Part shown: piece after piece, positions 8,237 through 15,765 of the stretch
Numbering within the stretch: the stretch's first letter is position 1
How the letters are laid out: every line of letters starts with the position of its first letter
Assembly: GCA_002403855.1 (NCBI GenBank)
Contig: DHIO01000013.1
Location: forward strand, 3,742-23,144
DNA length: 19,403 nt
Direction: 5' to 3'
From: Acidimicrobiia bacterium UBA4744
Lineage (GTDB): Bacteria > Actinomycetota > Acidimicrobiia > Spongiisociales > UBA4744
Notes under the pieces: model-generated
What the model was told of the DNA's origin: nothing
Databases searched by the model: none
The model's input: the letters and a program-made list of their open reading frames with translations, nothing else
Translations under genes and position numbers: made by a program

Positions 8237-8934
8237 AGCCAGGTGAGTCTACCGGCCGCCGAGAACACCTCGGCCACCAGCGATCGGCCGGTGACTGCGG
8301 CTCCGATCACCGTCAGAACCGCCAGATAGGACAGGCCGGTGGCCGCCATGACCGCCGAGTACGCAGGCTCTTGCAGCGCCAGCAGCACCGCCAATACGAG
8401 CAGCATGCTCACCACCGTCAGTGCCACGAAGGCCCAACCGAAACCCGTCTCGGTCTCCGACCAGGACAGACCCCCTTGGGCGGCCAGGACGGCGGTGTCC
8501 ATCACAATCCCGGCCAAAGCGGCGAATGCCAGGCGTCGCAGGGGCCGGCGGGGAAGCCGCGGATCGACCAGATACCAGTGCCCCAGAAGCATCTCGTCGG
8601 TCACTCCGCCCAAGGCAACGGCTCCGGTCAGGGCGAGCGGCCACGAACCGAGCGAAGCGGCAACGGTCAGGTAGCCGAGCGAGGCGATCCCGAAGGCAAT
8701 CGCCGCCGCCCCCGGCCGCCGCGCCACGGCCGCCGCGACCGCCAAGGCAACTGTGGCGATCCCGGCAGGCACTCCGCCCCCGGCCGCCCAGGCCGCTCCG
8801 CCCAACAGCAGCCCGACACCGGCCGCCAGCCAGAGGAAGCCCGGGCCGACGATCCTCCGGGTGGCGATCAAGGCGGCTCCGGCGGTCATACCCGCCGACC
8901 ACGTCGCGAGCACCAGAGTGGGGCTGAGCGTCAT
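8233..8934 (-). CDS. Unidentified polytopic membrane protein
   Basis: 233 residues, very rich in Ala, Leu, Val and Gly, with seven or eight hydrophobic segments (about 8-25, 32-51, 55-71, 76-94, 98-118, 135-153, 166-187, 193-214). I do not recognise the family. The most distinctive part is the loop GGVTDEMLLGHWYLVDPRLP (109-128), followed by an Arg-rich turn (RRPLRRL). It has acidic residues, a histidine (H119) and aromatics beside a membrane segment, the kind of cluster that is usually functional. The LALQEPAYSAVMAATGLSYL stretch (184-203) in the C-terminal part also looks conserved rather than random. The ATG has AAGGA seven bases upstream. The gene lies 57 bp after transketolase and its TGA overlaps the adenosyltransferase TTG, so translation of the two is probably coupled. 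A link to cobalamin or corrinoid handling is inference only. Confidence 0.88.
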   Translation of the reverse strand: MTLSPTLVLATWSAGMTAGAALIATRRIVGPGFLWLAAGVGLLLGGAAWAAGGGVPAGIATVALAVAAAVARRPGAAAIAFGIASLGYLTVAASLGSWPLALTGAVALGGVTDEMLLGHWYLVDPRLPRRPLRRLAFAALAGIVMDTAVLAAQGGLSWSETETGFGWAFVALTVVSMLLVLAVLLALQEPAYSAVMAATGLSYLAVLTVIGAAVTGRSLVAEVFSAAGRLTWL

Positions 8935-8991
8935 GACCGGTCCTTACCGCCGCAGGGCAACGAGCCTATCGGGCACCCGTCCCAAACGCCA

Positions 8992-10947
8992 TCAGCGGCT
9001 TGCCAACCAGTTGCTCACCTTCTCTGCAACTCTCCCGGAGGTGAAGCCGAGTTCTTGAGCGATCACCCCGGCCGGAGCGGAGGCGCCGAACCGATCGATC
9101 CCGATGTTGAGGCCCGTTGCTCCCGTGATCCGCTCCCAGCCGAACGTCGAGCCGGCTTCGATCGAAACGACGGGGAGGCCGTCGCCGAGGACGTCTGCTC
9201 GGTAGGCGGAGGATTGGGTGAAGAAGGCCTCCCAACAGGGAAGGCTCACGACCCGGGCCGAGATCCCCTCCCGGGCCAGTTCATCGGCAGCCCCCAGCGC
9301 CACCGACACCTCCGACCCGGTGGCCACCAGGACCAAATCGTTTCCGTCGCGGAGGATGTAGCCGCCCCGCTCGACGAGACCTTCCTGCCGGTCGAGTACC
9401 GGCAAACCCTGACGGGTCAACACGAGCGCCGTGGGACCGGCGGTTCGGTTGAGGGCCAGGTCCCACGCTTCGATGGTCTCCCCGGCGTCGGCGGGTCGCA
9501 CCACCCACAGGTTGGGCATGGCTCGCAGCGAGGCCAACTGTTCGATCGGTTGGTGAGTCGGTCCGTCTTCACCTAGAAAGACGGAATCATGGGTGTAGAC
9601 CCAGATGCTCGGGGCGTCCATCAAAGCCGACAGGCGGACGGACGGCCGCATGTAGTCGTTGAACACGAAGAAGGTGGCGCCGTACGGTCGCAGTCCGCCG
9701 TGCACCGCAATTCCATTGACGATGGCACCCATGGCGTGTTCCCGTATCCCAAAGTGGATATTCCGGCCCACCCGGTCCGCGGCTGAGAAGCTTCCACTGA
9801 AGCTGATGGTCGTCTTGGTCGATTCCACCAGATCGGCGGCGCCACCCAGGAATCCCGGCATCTCCGCAGCGATCTGATCGAAGAGCTTCCCGCCGGCGGC
9901 CCGGGTGGCGAGGCTGCTGCCCGGTTCGAACCCGGGATCCTGGAGCTTGACCGCTTTGGGGTGATGGTACGCGTCCCAGAGTGCTGCCAGCTCAGGGTCG
10001 TCCGCAAACAACTCATCCTTGCGGTCGAGCCATTGCTCCCGTGCTTCTCGACCCCGCTGCATGCTGTGAGCAAAGTGGGCCCGCACCTCGTCGGGCACGT
10101 AGAAGGGCTCGTCCGGCCATCCCATGAGCTCCTTGGTGAGTTGGATTTCGTCCTGCCCGAGGGGCGCCCCGTGGGCACCGGGAGTGTCCTGCTTGTTCGG
10201 TGAACCGTGGGCGATATGCGTGTGGCTGATGATCAACGAAGGACGATCCTCAACCGCCAGAGCTTCCCGGGTGGCGGCTTCGATGGCGTCTCGGTCGTGC
10301 CCGTCGATCTCGAGGGTGTGCCAGCCCACGGCCCGGAACCGCCCGGCGACGTCCTCGCTGAAAGTGATCGAGGTGGAACCGTCGATCGAGATCCCGTTGT
10401 CGTCGTAGTAGTAGAGCAGGCGGCCCAGTTCGAGATGTCCTGCCAGCGAGGAGGACTCGGCCGAGATCCCCTCCATGAGATCACCGTCGGAGACAAAACC
10501 AAAGGTCCGGTGGTTGACCAGCTCCGGACCGAATACCGCCCGGAGGTGCTCCTCGGCGATCGCCAGACCGACTCCCATCCCAAACCCCTGGCCGAGTGGA
10601 CCTGTGGTCACCTCGATTCCACAATCGGGATGCCGCTCGGGATGACCGGCGGTTGGTGAACCCCACTGGCGGAATTGCCGCAGGTCTTCCATCGATACGG
10701 GAAACCCGGACAGGTGGAGCAGCGAATACAGGAGCATGGAACCGTGGCCGTTCGAGAGAACGAACCGGTCTCGGTCGATCCACGTCGGATCGGACGGATC
10801 CACTTTCAGGAACTTCGTCCAGACGACCACGGCTAGATCCGCCATCCCCATCGGCATTCCCGGATGACCCGAGTTCGCTCGCTGCACGCCGTCGATGGCG
10901 AGCCCCTTGAGGGTGTTGACGGCGAGTTGTGCAAAGTCCTTGGTCAT
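8992..10947 (-). CDS. tkt: Transketolase
   Basis: 651 residues, full length. A thiamine-diphosphate enzyme of the pentose phosphate (and, where present, Calvin) pathway that moves two-carbon ketol units between sugar phosphates. The N-terminal TPP domain has SGHPG (26-30), SNGHGSMLLYSLLHLSGF (65-82), TTGPLGQGFGMGVGLA (114-129) and SDGDLMEG...DDNGISIDG (153-190), where D154 and N184 match the Mg/diphosphate ligands. The pyrimidine domain has HFGIREHAMGAIVNG (398-412) with the TPP-activating glutamate E403, and GPTHQP (462-467). The ATG is preceded by AGGAGG with four bases between, which fixes the start; the frame extends 14 codons further without any conserved content. It is divergent from the sulfate activation gene. 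A 9-bp inverted repeat lies in its probable leader. Confidence 0.97.
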   Translation of the reverse strand: MTKDFAQLAVNTLKGLAIDGVQRANSGHPGMPMGMADLAVVVWTKFLKVDPSDPTWIDRDRFVLSNGHGSMLLYSLLHLSGFPVSMEDLRQFRQWGSPTAGHPERHPDCGIEVTTGPLGQGFGMGVGLAIAEEHLRAVFGPELVNHRTFGFVSDGDLMEGISAESSSLAGHLELGRLLYYYDDNGISIDGSTSITFSEDVAGRFRAVGWHTLEIDGHDRDAIEAATREALAVEDRPSLIISHTHIAHGSPNKQDTPGAHGAPLGQDEIQLTKELMGWPDEPFYVPDEVRAHFAHSMQRGREAREQWLDRKDELFADDPELAALWDAYHHPKAVKLQDPGFEPGSSLATRAAGGKLFDQIAAEMPGFLGGAADLVESTKTTISFSGSFSAADRVGRNIHFGIREHAMGAIVNGIAVHGGLRPYGATFFVFNDYMRPSVRLSALMDAPSIWVYTHDSVFLGEDGPTHQPIEQLASLRAMPNLWVVRPADAGETIEAWDLALNRTAGPTALVLTRQGLPVLDRQEGLVERGGYILRDGNDLVLVATGSEVSVALGAADELAREGISARVVSLPCWEAFFTQSSAYRADVLGDGLPVVSIEAGSTFGWERITGATGLNIGIDRFGASAPAGVIAQELGFTSGRVAEKVSNWLASR

Positions 10948-11129
10948 ATGTCCTCCTGATATCCCGGGTCGCGGGCCGTGTGCGATCAAATGACGACCCG
11001 GGGCCTCAAGTAGTCAGCGTAGCGATGGCCGGCGATGTTCCCGTCTTCGCTTCCCGCCGATCGGGTACACTTCCGTCCAACCAGTACTCTCCGTGGCAGT
11101 TGCCGCTGCGTTCTTCAAGGAGTCGATTC
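10948..11129. promoter_or_regulatory. Divergent promoter region between tkt and sat/cysC
   Basis: This 182-bp gap separates two divergent genes, so it must hold promoters for both unless a transcript enters from elsewhere. On the plus strand TACACT (11066-11071) fits the actinobacterial -10 pattern TANNNT and would give a leader of about 50 bases for the sulfate activation gene; TACTCT (11085-11090) is an alternative. I see no good -35 for either. On the minus strand TACGCT (complement of the AGCGTA near 11019) is the best -10-like match for tkt, again without a clear -35. The exact sites are uncertain; the assignment rests mainly on gene orientation. Confidence 0.5.
10963..11002. promoter_or_regulatory. 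Perfect 9-bp inverted repeat upstream of tkt
   Basis: CCCGGGTCG at 10963-10971 is the exact reverse complement of CGACCCGGG at 10994-11002, with a 22-base spacer. It lies 5 bases beyond the tkt Shine-Dalgarno (complement of CCTCCT at 10952-10957), so if tkt transcription begins upstream of it the leader would fold into a hairpin directly next to the ribosome site. As DNA it could instead be an operator; a spacer of about two helical turns would suit a dimeric regulator. Nothing in the sequence decides between the two. Confidence 0.45.
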
Positions 11130-12863
11130 GTGCCCCACAACCTCATCGAACCGCACGGTGGCGTCCTCATGGACCTGATGGTCGATGAAGACCGGGCCGC
11201 CGATCTCAAGGAAAGCTCGCGGGAATGGCCGTCGCTCGATCTGGGCGACCGGCAGATCTGCGACTTGGAGTTGTTGCTGAACGGAGCCTTCTCGCCGTTG
11301 ACGGGATTCATGACCCGAGCCGAGTACGAGGGCGTCTGTGAGGACATGCGCCTCCCCGACGGCACGCTGTGGCCGATGCCGATCGTGCTGGACGTCCCGA
11401 GTGAGCTGGGGTCTACCCTCAAACCGGGTTCGCAGCTGGCTCTGCGGGACCCCGAAGGGGTCATGCAGGCAGTGCTCAACGTCGAGGACGTCTGGACCCC
11501 CGACCGCGAACGCGAAGCCGAACTCGTTTTCGGAACGACCAACCCGGAGCACCCGGGAGTCAACGAGCTACTCAACGGGATGGGGCCCGTCTACGTGGGC
11601 GGCAGCCTGGAGGGCATCCAGCTACCCGCCCACTACGACTTCCGGCCCCTGCGGTTGAGCCCGCGCCAGGTGCGTGAGGAATTCGCCCGTCTCGGCTGGC
11701 GCAAGGTTGTCGCATTCCAGACCAGGAACCCCATGCACCGGGCGCACGTGGAGCTCACGCTCCGGGCGGCCAAGGAGGTCGAAGCCAATCTGCTGATTCA
11801 CCCGGTGGTCGGGAAGACCAAGCCGGGGGATGTCGACCACTACACGCGGGTGCGTGCCTATCAGGCGGTGCTCGACCGGTACCCCCGCTACACGGCCAAG
11901 CTCTCGCTGCTGCCCCTGGCGATGCGCATGGGGGGTCCCCGGGAGGCTCTGTGGCACGCCATCATCCGCAAGAACCACGGGGCGACCCATTTGATCGTCG
12001 GTCGCGACCACGCCGGTCCCGGCCGCGACTCTCGAGGCGAACCCTTCTACGGCCCCTACGACGCCCAGGAGATGCTCCGACGCCACGAAGCGGAGCTGGG
12101 AGTCACCATGGTTCCCTTCCAGATGATGGTGTACGTCGAGCATCTCGACGAGTACCGGCCGGTAGACGAGGTGGAGGAGGACGTTCGCACTCTGAGCATC
12201 AGCGGGACCGAATTGCGCGACCGCCTGGCCGGCGGGCGGGAGATTCCCGAGTGGTTCACCTACCCGGAAGTTGCCCGGGAGCTTCGCCGAACGCACCCCG
12301 CCCGCTCCAAACAGGGCTTCACCGTTTTCTTCACCGGTCTATCCGGCGCGGGCAAGTCGACCATTGCCAATGCCTTGCTGGTGAAGCTCCTGGAGATGGG
12401 CGGCCGCCCGGTAACCCTGCTCGATGGCGATATCGTTCGCAAGAACCTGTCGTCGGAGCTCGGCTTCTCGAAGGAACACCGGGATCTCAACATCCTCCGG
12501 ATCGGATTCGTTGCTTCCGAGATCACCAAGAACGGCGGGGTGGCCATCTGCGCGCCGATCGCTCCTTACGATCACACCCGCCGGGAAGTCCGAAAGGTGA
12601 TCGAAGCAGTCGGCGGGTTCTCGCTGGTGCATATCTCTACGCCCGTGGAGGTTTGCGAAACCCGCGACCGCAAAGGCTTGTACGCCAAGGCGCGGGCGGG
12701 AATCATCAAGGAGTTCACCGGGATCTCAGACCCTTACGAGGAACCGGCCGACGCCGAGGTTGTCATCGACACCACGGACATGAGCCCGGAGGAGGCGGCG
12801 AATGCGATCGTCCTCCACCTGGAGAGTGACGGCTACATCGAAGGCGACGGCGACCGCGCCTGA
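11130..12863 (+). CDS. Bifunctional sulfate adenylyltransferase / adenylylsulfate kinase
   Basis: 577 residues. One polypeptide carries both steps of sulfate activation: ATP sulfurylase (sulfate to APS) and APS kinase (APS to PAPS). The N-terminal Sat part (about 1-385) has NGAFSPLTGF (51-60), the ATP-binding FQTRNPMHRAH (196-206) and VGRDHAGPG. The C-terminal CysC part has the P-loop GLSGAGKST (403-411), LLDGDIVRKNLSSELGF, and the family's C-terminal pattern around CETRDRKGLYAKARAG and FTGISDPYEEP. An intact P-loop suggests an active kinase, unlike the degenerate regulatory domain of fungal Sat. The start is a GTG seven bases after AAGGAG (11117-11122); the frame continues upstream but without ribosome site or family similarity. 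Single gene, divergent from tkt and convergent with the peptidase gene. PAPS could feed assimilatory reduction or sulfation of the surface glycan; the choice is not visible. Confidence 0.96.
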   Translation: MPHNLIEPHGGVLMDLMVDEDRAADLKESSREWPSLDLGDRQICDLELLLNGAFSPLTGFMTRAEYEGVCEDMRLPDGTLWPMPIVLDVPSELGSTLKPGSQLALRDPEGVMQAVLNVEDVWTPDREREAELVFGTTNPEHPGVNELLNGMGPVYVGGSLEGIQLPAHYDFRPLRLSPRQVREEFARLGWRKVVAFQTRNPMHRAHVELTLRAAKEVEANLLIHPVVGKTKPGDVDHYTRVRAYQAVLDRYPRYTAKLSLLPLAMRMGGPREALWHAIIRKNHGATHLIVGRDHAGPGRDSRGEPFYGPYDAQEMLRRHEAELGVTMVPFQMMVYVEHLDEYRPVDEVEEDVRTLSISGTELRDRLAGGREIPEWFTYPEVARELRRTHPARSKQGFTVFFTGLSGAGKSTIANALLVKLLEMGGRPVTLLDGDIVRKNLSSELGFSKEHRDLNILRIGFVASEITKNGGVAICAPIAPYDHTRREVRKVIEAVGGFSLVHISTPVEVCETRDRKGLYAKARAGIIKEFTGISDPYEEPADAEVVIDTTDMSPEEAANAIVLHLESDGYIEGDGDRA

Positions 12864-12868
12864 GGCAC

Positions 12869-12901
12869 CGGGCCGGCAGACAGGGTCACTGGACCGGCCC
12901 G
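12869..12901. terminator. Possible bidirectional terminator hairpin, no T-tract
   Basis: CGGGCCGG (12869-12876) pairs with CCGGCCCG (12894-12901) around a 17-base loop, just after the sulfate activation gene and before the end of the convergent peptidase gene. Position favours a terminator serving both directions, but neither side is followed by a T-run, so it may be a GC-rich hairpin of the kind common in actinobacterial gene ends or may simply be chance in GC-rich DNA. Confidence 0.35.
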
Positions 12902-12929
12902 TGGGACGCGGTCACGGCGTGGCAATGCC

Positions 12930-14021
12930 TCATGCAACGACGGCCAGGCTCCGATCCGAGCCATTCAGCCGCTCGACTCCGGAGTCGGTGACCGCCACGA
13001 TGTCTTCGATACGCATCCCGAACCGCCCGGGTAGGTAGACACCGGGTTCGATCGAGAAGGTCATGCCCGGCTCGAGTTCTTGGTGGTTGCCTTCCACGAT
13101 GTAGGGATGCTCGTGCGCCTCTAGGCCGATGCCGTGACCAGTTCGGTGTATGAAGAACTCGCCGTATCCGGCCCGCTCGATGATCTTTCGGGCTGCTCGG
13201 TCGACGTCTTGGGCGACGATCCCGGGACGAACCGCATCGACCGCCGCCGCCTGGGCTTCTTGCAGAACCGCGAAGATCCTCCGGTACTCCGGGGTCGGCT
13301 TCCCGACGTGAAAAGTCCTCGTCGTGTCGGAGCAGTACCCGTCGAGCTTGCCCCCGAAGTCGACGACCACCGCGTCGCCGTCTTCGATGACCCGCTCGGT
13401 TGCTTCATGGTGAGGAGAGGCTCCATTCGGTCCGGAAGCGACGATGCTGAAGCCGGCCGTCTGATGTCCCTCCTCGAGGGTCATGCCGGCTACGAGTCTG
13501 GAAAGCCCGGCCTCGCTAGTCCCCGAGAACCGCAGTTGCCGCAATCGGTCCGCAACCCGGTCCGCCGCCCGAGCGGCTCTCCGCAAAGCGTCGAGCTCTG
13601 CAGTCTCCTTCCTCATCCGGAGTTCGCCGGTCACCTGCGAGGCGACGTCGAATCGCACACCGGGAAGGCGCCTCTGGAGGTCGAGCACGAAAGTGGCCCA
13701 GGTCTGATCACCGACTGCGACCGACCCGACCCGGTCGAGAAGCCCGGTGACGATACCGACCGGGTCTTCCGTTTCTTCCCACGGGCGCACTTCGAAGACG
13801 CCGGCCTGTGTGACCACTCTGGGGGCTTCCAGTTCGGGTACGACGAGTACGGCCGGACGGGCCGCAGTGACCACCAGCATCGTGAGACGCTCGAGCGGCA
13901 TGGCCTCATAACCGGTGAAATAGGGAAGATCCGCCCCGACCGAGACGAGCAAGGCATCGACCGATCGAGCATCCATCAACCGGCGCAACCTGTCGAGCCG
14001 GACGCCGTAGTCGAAAGTCAC
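12930..14021 (-). CDS. M24 family Xaa-Pro aminopeptidase / dipeptidase
   Basis: 363 residues. A pita-bread metallopeptidase that cleaves next to proline. The N-terminal creatinase-like domain (about 8-130) has RRLMDARSVDALLVS and LPYFTGYEA. The catalytic domain holds all five metal ligands: D221 in VVVDFGG, D232 in CSDTTRTF, H296 in RTGHGIGLEAHEHP, E325 in FSIEPGVYLPG and E339 in GMRIEDIVAV; SPHHEAT (202-208) supplies a substrate-side histidine. The length suits the short bacterial PepQ/YpdF-like forms; whether it prefers dipeptides or longer peptides cannot be told. The GTG start forms a GTGA overlap with the stop of the lipoate gene, so it is the last gene of the lpd-E2-lipBA operon. The frame runs on upstream inside that gene without domain similarity. 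A metabolic link to lipoylation is not obvious. Confidence 0.94.
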   Translation of the reverse strand: MTFDYGVRLDRLRRLMDARSVDALLVSVGADLPYFTGYEAMPLERLTMLVVTAARPAVLVVPELEAPRVVTQAGVFEVRPWEETEDPVGIVTGLLDRVGSVAVGDQTWATFVLDLQRRLPGVRFDVASQVTGELRMRKETAELDALRRAARAADRVADRLRQLRFSGTSEAGLSRLVAGMTLEEGHQTAGFSIVASGPNGASPHHEATERVIEDGDAVVVDFGGKLDGYCSDTTRTFHVGKPTPEYRRIFAVLQEAQAAAVDAVRPGIVAQDVDRAARKIIERAGYGEFFIHRTGHGIGLEAHEHPYIVEGNHQELEPGMTFSIEPGVYLPGRFGMRIEDIVAVTDSGVERLNGSDRSLAVVA

Positions 14022-15697
14022 CGGTGTTCGACTTGGACGGGCAAAAGGGCCGGCTTGGACGCTTCCAAGGATTCGCGAGCATGGTAGGAAGAGCGCACTA
14101 AGGGTCCCGACTCGACCTTGGAGATGCCGATCCCTTCCCCGAACCTCCGGTATTCGTCGAATTCTGCCGGATGGACATAGCGGTGTACGGGTCGGTGGCG
14201 GGCGGTGGGACGCAGGTACTGGCCGATGGTGACGATGTCGGCGCCAACCGCACGCAAGTCGCCGAGCGCCCCCAGGACCTCTTCTTTGGTCTCTCCCAGC
14301 CCGACGATCAAGCCCGACTTGACGGCCCCCGCCGGGTTGATCCATTTGGCCCGCGCCAGCAACGCCAGCGAGCGTCCATAGCTGGCGGCCGTGCGCACGT
14401 CGCGCTGCAGCCGAAGCACCGTCTCCGTGTTGTGGTTGAGCACCGACGGCTTCTCGACCATGACGGTCTCGAGTGCCTGCCGGTCGCCCTTGAAATCCGG
14501 GATCAGCACCTCGACATCACACGACGGGACCCGATTGCGTATCTCCCTGATCGTGGCGGCGAAGATCCCGGCTCCTCCGTCCTCGAGGTCATCCCGATTC
14601 ACCGAGGTGACCACCGCATGCCGCAAACCCATCTGTTCGGTTGCGGAGGCGGCGCGGAATGGTTCGAAGATGTCGACCTCGGTCGGTTTCCCGGTCGTGA
14701 CATCACAGAAGCCGCAAGCTCGGGTGCATCGATCTCCCAGAATCATCAGCGTGGCGGTACCTTGACCGAAGCACTCGTAGATGTTCGGGCAGCCCGCTTC
14801 TTCACACACCGTGTGGAGTTCCATGTCGCGCATCAGCTTCTTGAGGTCGGTGTACCCGGAACCCATCTGGGCCCGGACCCGCATCCATGGGGGACGCTCC
14901 GGTTCGCCGGGGAGCAAACCCCGCTCGGTCGAAGGGGGATCGTCCGGCCCGGCTGCAAAGGTGCCTTCCTCCACCAGCCGGTCGACCTCGAACCGGCGCG
15001 GGCGTCCCTGTCCCCGCACGAAGGCACCGAGTTGGGTTTCCCGGCGCGCGTATCTAAAGGCGCTCGCGAACCGAGGTATCAGCTCCCCGACGACCTCCTC
15101 GATGGTGACCGGGCGATCGAGCAGGTGGGCCATCGAGGTCACCGCCCGGTCGGTGATCCCGCAGGGGTTGATGTGGTGGAAGTACGAAAGTTCGGTATTC
15201 ACGTTCAACGCGAAGCCGTGCATGGTCACGCCGCGGGCTACCCGCACCCCGATGGCCGCCACCTTGCCGGAGGCCGTCCACACCCCGGGATATCCGAATT
15301 CCGCCCAGGCTTCGATTCCCAAGGCCGCCAGCGTTTCGATCAACACTTGTTCGATTCTCTTCACATACGGCCTGATGCGCTTCGAATCGGCCAGCGCCAG
15401 AATGGGATACCCCACCAGCTGTCCGGGACCGTGATAGGTGATGTCGCCGCCCCGGTCGACGAAGAAGAGTTCCGCGCCCAGCTCGGTCAACTGCTCGTCG
15501 GAGGCCAGCATGTTCGATCGGCTCCCGTTCCTCCCCACCGTGTAGGTGTGGGGGTGTTCGAGCAACAAGAGGTAGTCATCGGGCGTCCTACCGCTCACCC
15601 GACCTTCCCAGAATGCACGCTGTAGGTCCCACGCTTCCGCATAGGGAACCCGCCCGAACCAGCGGGTGCGAAGAAGAGGCATTTCCGATGTCCCCAT
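14018..15697 (-). CDS. LipB-LipA fusion: octanoyltransferase / lipoyl synthase
   Basis: 559 residues in one uninterrupted frame that carries both steps of lipoyl cofactor synthesis. Residues about 7-222 are LipB, which moves octanoate from acyl carrier protein to a target lysine: RGGDITYHGPGQLVGYPIL (82-100), the catalytic Lys in ASGKVAAIGVR (K145), MHGFALNV, and Cys in NPCGITDRAVTSM (C179). A charged linker (about 223-268) follows. Residues about 270-559 are LipA, a radical SAM enzyme that inserts two sulfurs: auxiliary cluster C298, C303, C309 (CX4CX5C), radical SAM cluster C324, C328, C331 (CX3CX2C), and the C-terminal RSSYHA (535-540) that supplies the serine ligand. All key residues are intact. 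ATG at 15697 is preferred; the ATG at 15682 is an alternative, and neither has a strong ribosome site. The gene lies 68 bp after the E2 gene, whose lipoyl domain is a likely substrate. Confidence 0.95.
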   Translation of the reverse strand: MGTSEMPLLRTRWFGRVPYAEAWDLQRAFWEGRVSGRTPDDYLLLLEHPHTYTVGRNGSRSNMLASDEQLTELGAELFFVDRGGDITYHGPGQLVGYPILALADSKRIRPYVKRIEQVLIETLAALGIEAWAEFGYPGVWTASGKVAAIGVRVARGVTMHGFALNVNTELSYFHHINPCGITDRAVTSMAHLLDRPVTIEEVVGELIPRFASAFRYARRETQLGAFVRGQGRPRRFEVDRLVEEGTFAAGPDDPPSTERGLLPGEPERPPWMRVRAQMGSGYTDLKKLMRDMELHTVCEEAGCPNIYECFGQGTATLMILGDRCTRACGFCDVTTGKPTEVDIFEPFRAASATEQMGLRHAVVTSVNRDDLEDGGAGIFAATIREIRNRVPSCDVEVLIPDFKGDRQALETVMVEKPSVLNHNTETVLRLQRDVRTAASYGRSLALLARAKWINPAGAVKSGLIVGLGETKEEVLGALGDLRAVGADIVTIGQYLRPTARHRPVHRYVHPAEFDEYRRFGEGIGISKVESGPLVRSSYHARESLEASKPALLPVQVEHR

Positions 15698-15765
15698 GCT
15701 CGTTTCGCGAGTCGGCAAGCGAGTGGATTCTTCGATACGGCCGCCTGCAGCTCGAAGCTCGCGGG

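Noticed and set aside
10929..11129. A longer N-terminus for the sulfate activation protein
   Set aside because: The added 67 residues lack family similarity, and the GTG at 11130 has AAGGAG at ideal spacing.
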